From an uncultured Eubacteriales bacterium (lineage in GTDB: Bacteria > Bacillota > Clostridia > Peptostreptococcales > Anaerovoracaceae): a stretch of DNA of 64,000 bases. Position numbers and translations under genes: made by a program. Under the pieces are notes generated by a model. It was given only the letters and a program-made list of their open reading frames with translations. It was not told the origin of the DNA and did no database searches. Below, one piece after another: positions 60,501-64,000 of the stretch. The number at the start of each line of letters is the position of its first letter. The first letter of the stretch is position 1. The stretch lies in the NCBI GenBank assembly GCA_902773835.1, contig CACYFZ010000005.1, positions 34,091 to 98,090 on the forward strand, read 5' to 3'.

Positions 60501-62582
60501 GTAATCGCTCCAGAATCTGATCTTATATGTGAGTGGAATCCATTTGGCATAGAGTGTTCCGTTGCCCTTTGTGGTCCACTGCTTGCAAGGCCTTGCATAT
60601 GAAACGTCTGAATTAATCGCTTCATAGTATTGTATGCCTTTTCCGTCCTTTTCAGTGAAGAATCCGCCGAATACAAAGCCCTCTCTTGTAGGAGCATTGA
60701 TCTCAAGTCCGTCAAACCCAGGTCCCCATGTGCTCCTAGTGTTTCCGAGTTTAACCTCAACGGTTCTTGTACCGATACCGCCTGCAGCATCAAGAGTTAC
60801 TTTATATGTCTCGTAATCGATCTTGTAATCTATATCCTTGAGAGTTCCTGCAGTACTAGGAATATTACCGTTTACATCGTTATTTACGATCTTTCTCTGC
60901 CACTGGTCCGTAGCGCGAGAGTTAGCCAATACTCTGACCGAAGCCTCACGCGGATTAGGTGATGGCGGAGCGCCTGTATTGTTACTGTAAACTGTATAGT
61001 AGTTATAGTTCTGGTAGCTCTGTCTTGGACTTACAGACGTATTGTATGTATCCTCTGTCAGAGTTGCGCCAGTCGGAATGTGTTTAATGACTACCTTAGG
61101 CTCAACAGCTTTATTCGGTACATACAGATATGATTTTCCATCCGGGTTGAGTTTTGCATTTCCGCCGGAATTTTCAGTGATGGTTATTGTGATCTCACGT
61201 TTAGGAACAACACAATAAGTAGAGTTACGTCCGCCGGCCGTATATCCGTCGACATAAATTCTATACTGCTGGCCGTTTCCTGTGTTGGAGCCTACGATGG
61301 TTCCGCTGTTTCCGTAAGAACCTGAAGAACCGCCATTACCGCCTTTACCTGCTGTTGCAGAGCTGGCAGACTTTCTTTTTCCGCCTTTTCCGCCGCTGAA
61401 AGTAGATCCGTCGAAATCCCAGCTTGCGTCTTTACCGTCATTTCCGTAAGAGTTCGTCTTACCTTTTTCGGTGTCATATGCACCGCGTTCGCCGCCTCGT
61501 GCGACCTGGCTGCCATCCCAGCCACCGCCGCCGCCACCGCCGGATCCACCGGCGCAGCTTCCGTTATTGTCTCTCTTGACGGCACCACCGCCGCCACCAC
61601 CGCCGGCACCGCCGCCAGGGCCGCCGGAACCGATTGCGTTAGCAGGGAGTCCTGCTCCGCCGCCACCGCCGCCGCCGCCGTGGGCGTCACGATATGACTG
61701 ACTTTCCCATCTGGATGTACCACGGTCACCTCCGCGACCGCCGTCTCCGCCTGTAGCGCTAACTCTTACATTACCATACTGGATGAAGGTACCGGAACTC
61801 GAGGAAGATCCTCCATTTCCGCCTTTTCCTCCGCCGCTTGCGGTTGCTGAGCCGTCACCGGCATCACCCCAGCCTCTGGAGCCTTGACTTGTACTTCCGT
61901 TACCTCCTTTGGTACCAATACCTGCACCGGCTCCGCCGCCGCCTCGGCCGCCGTAACCGCCGTGGTATCCTCTGGAGTTGCTGTCCTCATCATTTCCTCC
62001 GTCCGGACGTTCACCTGTTTGTCCGTTACCGGCTCTACCGCCTGTGGCGTAGATATAACCGGAACCGTCTACGGTAAGAGTGTTTCCTGAAGAGAGCTCG
62101 ATACCTGCACCGGCACCGCCCATGTTGGAATCCCAGTTGGTATACTTTGTGCTTCCTCTCCAATACTCTTCTCCGTATCCGAGTGCGCGACCACCCTGTA
62201 CAGTAAGACTCGAGTTGTTAAGGAAGATCATTTTTACATTACCGTTGATCTTCAGAGCACTCGTTCTCTTGTATGAATCAGGGTACTGAGGTCTAAGAGT
62301 AATATTGTTCATGATGTAGTAAACACCCGCATTCAGAGTCTGGCCATAGCTCAAACTCGTTACCTGGGTGCCCGTACCATAAATGTTCTGAAAATATTTC
62401 AGACCATTTGCGCCGGATGCTGTCCATCCGGTTCCATCTGACGGCACAGCTGCATACGCATTGCCACTGTCCTTTCCAAACAGCGTCAAAGTGTAAAACG
62501 GCATCATGCCTACGATGAGCATTACACTAAGAATAGTGATCGCTGCTCTTCGCATTAGTGATTGTTTTCCTTCCGTTTTCAT
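51591..62582 (-). CDS. Giant secreted protein with InlB-type repeats (3663 residues)
   Basis: A very large surface or secreted protein. A signal peptide (about residues 1-44, ending NAYA) is followed by a beta segment, a Gly-rich low-complexity zone (about 180-430, runs of Gly), about 18 InlB B-repeats (Listeria-Bacteroides type, each with a GYxFxGW core and a YAxW end, about 585-2380), several beta-sandwich domains of about 110 residues (VELKPADGYTF type, about 2380-3370), two helical segments (about 3085-3160 and 3370-3468), an FN3-like domain and a C-terminal Big2 domain (about 3578-3663). AGAGGA precedes ATG 62582. No LPxTG motif is present, so anchoring is unclear. The frame is intact throughout. 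Probable adhesin. Confidence 0.9.
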   Translation of the reverse strand: MKTEGKQSLMRRAAITILSVMLIVGMMPFYTLTLFGKDSGNAYAAVPSDGTGWTASGANGLKYFQNIYGTGTQVTSLSYGQTLNAGVYYIMNNITLRPQYPDSYKRTSALKINGNVKMIFLNNSSLTVQGGRALGYGEEYWRGSTKYTNWDSNMGGAGAGIELSSGNTLTVDGSGYIYATGGRAGNGQTGERPDGGNDEDSNSRGYHGGYGGRGGGGAGAGIGTKGGNGSTSQGSRGWGDAGDGSATASGGGKGGNGGSSSSSGTFIQYGNVRVSATGGDGGRGGDRGTSRWESQSYRDAHGGGGGGGGAGLPANAIGSGGPGGGAGGGGGGGAVKRDNNGSCAGGSGGGGGGGWDGSQVARGGERGAYDTEKGKTNSYGNDGKDASWDFDGSTFSGGKGGKRKSASSATAGKGGNGGSSGSYGNSGTIVGSNTGNGQQYRIYVDGYTAGGRNSTYCVVPKREITITITENSGGNAKLNPDGKSYLYVPNKAVEPKVVIKHIPTGATLTEDTYNTSVSPRQSYQNYNYYTVYSNNTGAPPSPNPREASVRVLANSRATDQWQRKIVNNDVNGNIPSTAGTLKDIDYKIDYETYKVTLDAAGGIGTRTVEVKLGNTRSTWGPGFDGLEINAPTREGFVFGGFFTEKDGKGIQYYEAINSDVSYARPCKQWTTKGNGTLYAKWIPLTYKIRFWSDYGNGSEYVEYNLKDFVYENPSQPETSAKLKPATYGNLVLPSAHDLGISRDHYDFVGWNIYEEQDWAMYKAGKTYKAGLTTKQDDIVNIYAAWRAKDQLVVSYDANGGSGAPPVDGTWADSDYKISTQVPVREGYTFKGWNSAASPEYDEVTGKQTNGFAYTKGETVKASDTRAIIKSTTLYAQWERNPSVSYRANGGSLETAIPTKYPAKGSTVNIDYGAITRTGYEFVGWHIKGSSDHKVYVENTPAQSKITIDGTEYNLTQATSFEMPAESVVLEALWTPEKMDIDFVTDSKGGEKGLYDLDGWYYADSEGERLPEDETGGIKSVKSLEIEYDKPLSFQVVVDRNKVDDSAFRLRINDINTAPADVEVNDETNIATYKFAVAKVRAGQMIQTAGLVGKTFPVILDANEGELRGTVTSHTFGEATALPTRADSEDADGNTPVKKGFAFDGWYDAETEGEPSGHKVESISAETIATSEDGTFTFHAKWIASKYSIAYNIGPFPGEDGSVLQWQDDVNEFKYKADVDNNAAYKNIPYSDEVTLPALSDYVKYEYGALDEQGQIQRVEAQFLGWATKKSATEPEYSSGQTVRRLTDKDGATVTLYPVWGAPRYKLVLDPNGGKLTEPITGYQAGDTIDLTEVKPVRAGYDFGGWFGEKIEDDADVSEKTPVTSIPASEFGDKTYYAYWTAKTYKFTLKGINLETGEDTGETWESGSLKVGDTVVLDLPAEITAPEGKALAGWTERYNPVTREIPPASEDDDPTIEIIGYVPAAVLFTAGEETADLWTADGDEFAGRVLYPVWKNDGDETLIYDANGGQEAPDMVEATRDSEIDVDFENAPKRKGYIFAGYDTDKTRAYDSTDLEYPADEPAKITLDKSKRLYAIWEPVAYDITFDAAVADSEENVGFDDGSGNWSKTMTQKVDEYDEEVALSSKTPSRGSMYEFLGWSTVKNGQVEYQPGSIVSQFADVNGSELTGKTLYAIWLTKDPAYLSFDAMGGIGAPSMETHPQGTEVSVKADDESRDRPTYHGYTFKGWGTSSEDPAGTRVEKVNMPNEVKNITLYAIWEKNQSIRLVYDSGSGATGSVPTDPTSYYEGETASVLYRPAPSKTGYEFLGWNVVNEDGETVRELRKANEDDTSLEITDELIGAAGEGQLILKAAFKANEYTVSFDGNGAKSGDAPAAITKKYNDGEVEMPKHNGEGEGDGSLVAPTGFSFAGWNTEKDGSGTMLQAGQVNWELSTAANDEVTLYAIWTAAATNVVFDNGDSNNYQLSFEYGQVLPDNLNAPKKTGYDFKYYYIEEYSHNADGDYLNAAGEVVQTQEEAEVLKTKYYDDSMEPLKKWEMTADDLRFQVGGGDTFNMKAEWEAQTYMISYHDDKGVLVSSQEITYGKDFRVADASDLEVPSGYRHVGWKFKNDPEQLTPDIQADKGITPTKANGLYNNGQTVSVYAVFQEIRKFKVTYDANGGTDAPQDTKQYEPGEKAIVGFEPVPKRANYDFLGWTTYSNTSSVLPGGANAGKYYADSTIDGVETIDGYTYHYGEEGGSNTQKEINIEMRNDVKFYAVWVPKTYYTVDFYGNSTSNGGDPNKVTAKNNTFTGPDNRTYTKSASNDGFRTDEAIFRSTSPYKGDKSTKIKLPDGSQMFNNTNDGAKFMGWSRNADAKVADYKVNDELEDLTMDENIVLSAVWAYPVRKVTLTDIEKPVYGNAPSEDVEATAASGVAVTKSTWTPSTDAFAAGVPYKLTVKMKATDGYYFDNNKLPSVEMNLDGNNGKVDAEVSLNAEGNVLTATYTFVATENIIVNGDKDENKTKPIAITDVNAPEAGKTLDNGGNAGDKRVDNDSWFPAVTWTATDAQGQPKDIKTNAEPDTIYTATVRLKVAKGYEFNADVTKVTFIGEEVPFSTEEGVTTKATVDAQTGDLIVSYTFPKTAAVDNVINLKLSGSLKNGDSLPDQAFTSANNVDKDSRLSTIAWSKVDGDNQIELSKKDKVAPSTTYVALVELKPADGYTFVAEETAVTFDGMEMTVKPANTETEGNNWAKLTDNGTILVSREFTSSADTLIEIYDPASLSAEYGTKVSDVEDLPREVQIHTENGKRNTDVTWIDEDGKVAVVSEEGTIKLTDAEALNQKREAHTVKIVGTVTIPDGVTLPDEMTATATLTVKVAADPDLDSIELNLEGIKKSGGTLNYNSTFPNKVHTEDVTVDYQDRHQEPDWLTEDTNVISGQNYIAEVTLSPTEGHKFSTRRNVIFDGVVIPITEEKPEKTDENEAEYAYAVLNDDGSITVGRTYQSKNANMTKADELQAVEVAWDAPKTPEGLGLPTTDGIDIDDRNRNSGRETATIASADWNLDNYVSKDLNNREAHEVTVSAVLTMPDGVNDPETETKTVTVTVKVAADPRLVPEAEAAELESTARTAMENVTEESSPRAQRLKAVLEESIGDMNDYIADLENSTVKGIEDEITKVRKALADLEEETVMSISLASELKVDKELPAQMHSEHARVDSDSQNAEITWLDTNDSIAKEDTIYWASFEFKPADGKQFYDGSFIKFEDDVVITTGDQFDADNPKNSAWVDSETGNLKVVRSYKTPKLNLASIDTPAALNAKFGDDIATVGLAETVNAKTNAGDRALTVNWNTEDINLGDVSSPEVRKAHDVKVSGVAVLPDSITNDDNVSLEVFTTIHVAADPRLEKEAAAAKLDKEAKEIINKAKNAGAGANEIAELEEALQAMRDEVSAENLPNSTAESDQAAIDAVNTKLKALKKAISDKEEADRKAAEEADRKYVNGGKKTVLVAKGIANGATAVDLSWNNVSADRYLIYFAKCNAGGKEYKCTKIKAVNGKTLKFKKTKLAKNTAYKFYVVAQKKSGGSYKTIATSSVGHFFTGNESGKYTNPKTLTLKKTQLSLKVGKTDTIKGTVTKVKTSKKLGTNHEKLLRFKTTNARIATVNASGKVTAKHKGTCNIYVQTINGMWNVCKITVK

Positions 62583-62679
62583 AGCACTTTCCTCTCATCT
62601 ATAACCGTTCTGTAACCCTTGAAATTTCAACGCTTTGAGCGTTTTACGACTATAGAATATCACGCTTTTTTACATTGGT

Positions 62680-62700
62680 GTGTTGCCAGTTTGGTAACAC
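62680..62700. promoter_or_regulatory. Inverted repeat upstream of the giant gene
   Basis: GTGTTGCC-AGTTT-GGTAACAC, 8-bp arms with one mismatch, about 100 nt before the start codon. It is operator-like; a TATTCT/TATAGT -10 region follows on the minus strand without a good -35. Confidence 0.4.
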
Positions 62701-62723
62701 TAACTCTTGTATAACCGACATCA

Positions 62724-62764
62724 AAAAAATACCGCTCCGGATGTATTCCGAAGCGATATTTTTT
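62724..62764 (-). terminator. Terminator of the second surface protein gene
   Basis: AAAAAATACCGCTCCGGA pairs with TCCGAAGCGATATTTTTT with two mismatches and carries a U-run on the minus strand; it lies 33 nt after that gene's stop. Confidence 0.8.
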
Positions 62765-62796
62765 GTCTGAATCTGAGTTCTGTCTGAGGTCAGATC

Positions 62797-64000
62797 CTAA
62801 TGTACTGTTATCTTACATAACTTCCATATACCATTAATGGTCTGAACATAGACTATGCAAGTGCCTTTATGTTTGGCAGTGACCTTTCCGCTTGCATTAA
62901 CGGTGGCTACGCTTGGGTTGTTTGAAACAAATCTCAGTTTCTTGGCATGACTTGTTCCGAGTGCCTTACCTGATTTAACCTTTGATACAGAACCCTTGAT
63001 GGTAGCAGTCTTGCCTACCTTCAGACTCAACTGAGTCTTGCTTAGAGTCAGTGCCTTCGGGTTGGTGTACTTGCCGCTTACATTTCCTGTGAAGAAGTGT
63101 CCCGCAGAACTTGTGGCAATCGTCTTGTAAGAACCGCCGCTCTTCTTCTGAGCTACCACATAGAACTTGTATGCGGTATTCTTGGCGAGCTTGGTATTCC
63201 TGAACTTCAGGGTTTTTCCGTTTACAGCCTTAATCTTCTTGCACTTAATCTCTTTACCACCGTGGTTGCATCTGCCAAAGTATACGAGGTATCTGTCTGC
63301 ATTGACATTGTTCCAGGACAGATCAACAGCTGTGGCACCGTTCGCTATTCCTTTAGCTACGAGAACAGTCCTCTTACTTGCGTTGACATTCTTATCTATG
63401 AAGACCGTTTCAATGCCTGTTACGGTATCGTAATTGTCTGCAGTAATCTTGTAGAATACAGTGTAGCTTCCTTCAGCCTTATAGGCCGGGCTCTCCTTCA
63501 AATTGATTGAATCGCTGCTCTTGCCATAGGTGACGACAGCGCCTTTAGGCTCGCTTACACTTACTGTAATTCCATGGCTCTTTCCGTCGCATACTCCACT
63601 CCAGCCTGAAGCAGTGTACTTCATTCCGGTTTTCTTTATTTCAAAGCTCTGAGATGCATTTTTCGGCAGCTGATAGCAATCTGCTTTCTCGCCTGTTATC
63701 TTGACCGCTTTTGCAGTGTGCTTTCCTACATTGACGGCTCCTTCCACCTCTACTGTCACTTTGTCGCCATTGACGCGGTTATCGATGACAGCGGTAGGTG
63801 CATGCTCTTTCCCGTCATATGTGAATGACAGATTTGACCATATGAGTTCGGCCTCAAGCTTCTCTATAGTAAAGTCTTTCGTAAGAATCTTTTCATTATA
63901 GCTATCCGTACCCGCTATAGTGGCCTTAACGGTATACTCTCCCGCAGCTTTAGGTGCTTTGCTTGAGTATGTACCGTCACCGGCATCTTTTGCCTTGTAC
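62797..64000 (-). CDS. Surface protein with MBG-like, FN3 and Big2 domains, 5' end outside the window
   Basis: The C-terminal 400 residues of a secreted protein; the frame is open to the window edge, so the start and signal peptide are missing. Visible are MBG-type beta repeats (FTYDGKEHAPTAV, GVCDGKSHGITVSV), an FN3-like domain (ATAVDLSWNNVNADRYLVYF) and a C-terminal Big2 domain (VATVNASGKVTAKHKGTC). The last 190 residues are nearly identical to the end of the giant protein, in protein and DNA. An earlier in-frame GTG at 63759 is internal and not the start. Confidence 0.88.
   Translation of the reverse strand, partial: YKAKDAGDGTYSSKAPKAAGEYTVKATIAGTDSYNEKILTKDFTIEKLEAELIWSNLSFTYDGKEHAPTAVIDNRVNGDKVTVEVEGAVNVGKHTAKAVKITGEKADCYQLPKNASQSFEIKKTGMKYTASGWSGVCDGKSHGITVSVSEPKGAVVTYGKSSDSINLKESPAYKAEGSYTVFYKITADNYDTVTGIETVFIDKNVNASKRTVLVAKGIANGATAVDLSWNNVNADRYLVYFGRCNHGGKEIKCKKIKAVNGKTLKFRNTKLAKNTAYKFYVVAQKKSGGSYKTIATSSAGHFFTGNVSGKYTNPKALTLSKTQLSLKVGKTATIKGSVSKVKSGKALGTSHAKKLRFVSNNPSVATVNASGKVTAKHKGTCIVYVQTINGIWKLCKITVH

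Noticed and set aside
61280..62050. The CCG/CCA-rich tract as a CRISPR or satellite array
   Set aside because: There are no regular spacers or constant repeats; it is the coding sequence of a Gly-rich region. No CRISPR array or cas gene was seen in the window.
62797..63759. Treating the last gene as a complete 320-residue protein
   Set aside because: The frame is open beyond 63759 to the window edge with repeat-domain sequence, so the GTG there is internal.

Overview
The window reads as a chromosomal segment of a low-to-mid GC anaerobic Firmicute (class Clostridia; an Anaerovoracaceae/Mogibacterium-like relative is my guess, not proven). The grounds are a Clostridia-type rnfCDGEAB operon, AzlCD, a Gx/NusG-II pair, a tmRNA with an ALAA-ending tag, AGGAGG-type ribosome binding sites, and large InlB-repeat surface proteins. 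Most genes lie on the minus strand.

Positions 1-11.3 kb: a sugar ABC transporter (binding protein, double ATPase, and a permease cut by the window edge). Next comes apbE with a SurE-isochorismatase fusion gene, divergent from a NusG-II/Gx pair that may belong to flavin-linked electron transfer. AzlCD follows, then a regulatory cluster with a STAS-kinase-HATPase fusion, a free STAS protein and two small membrane-anchored proteins. Positions 11.3-12.9 kb: ssrA (tmRNA), with a radical SAM gene lodged between the ssrA 3' end and a degenerate second copy of that end. Positions 13-17.6 kb: a tightly overlapping operon with a membrane-tethered barnase, barstar, a transglutaminase surface protein, a Cys-cluster protein and a sirtuin. 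Positions 17.6-31.7 kb: housekeeping genes pncB, an rluA-family gene, lepB, smpB, the six-gene Rnf ferredoxin:NAD+ oxidoreductase operon, a PLP decarboxylase, serS and a long glutamine synthetase. ApbE could flavinylate RnfG and RnfD. Positions 31.7-37.6 kb: a UPF0182 membrane protein and a long acidic zinc-ribbon protein that shares a small domain with the 10.7-kb protein.

Positions 37.8-51.3 kb are the accessory region and the most unusual part. A tRNA-Lys(CTT) gene is followed by repeated elements of about 145-170 bp. Each ends in a copy of the tRNA acceptor 3' strand plus CCA and then its own terminator. Two complete copies follow the tRNA, a third lies 10.5 kb away and an 18-bp remnant sits between. 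Helices in these copies show compensatory base changes, so they look like structured RNAs (or folded DNA sites), not simple att scars. They delimit blocks: an XRE-ImmA/PIN module plus a DUF4417 cassette flanked by 31-bp direct repeats, then a five-gene polysaccharide locus, then small accessory genes.

Positions 51.5-64 kb: a 3663-residue secreted InlB-repeat protein and, downstream of it in the window, the end of another surface protein. The two share a nearly identical FN3-Big2 C-terminal module.
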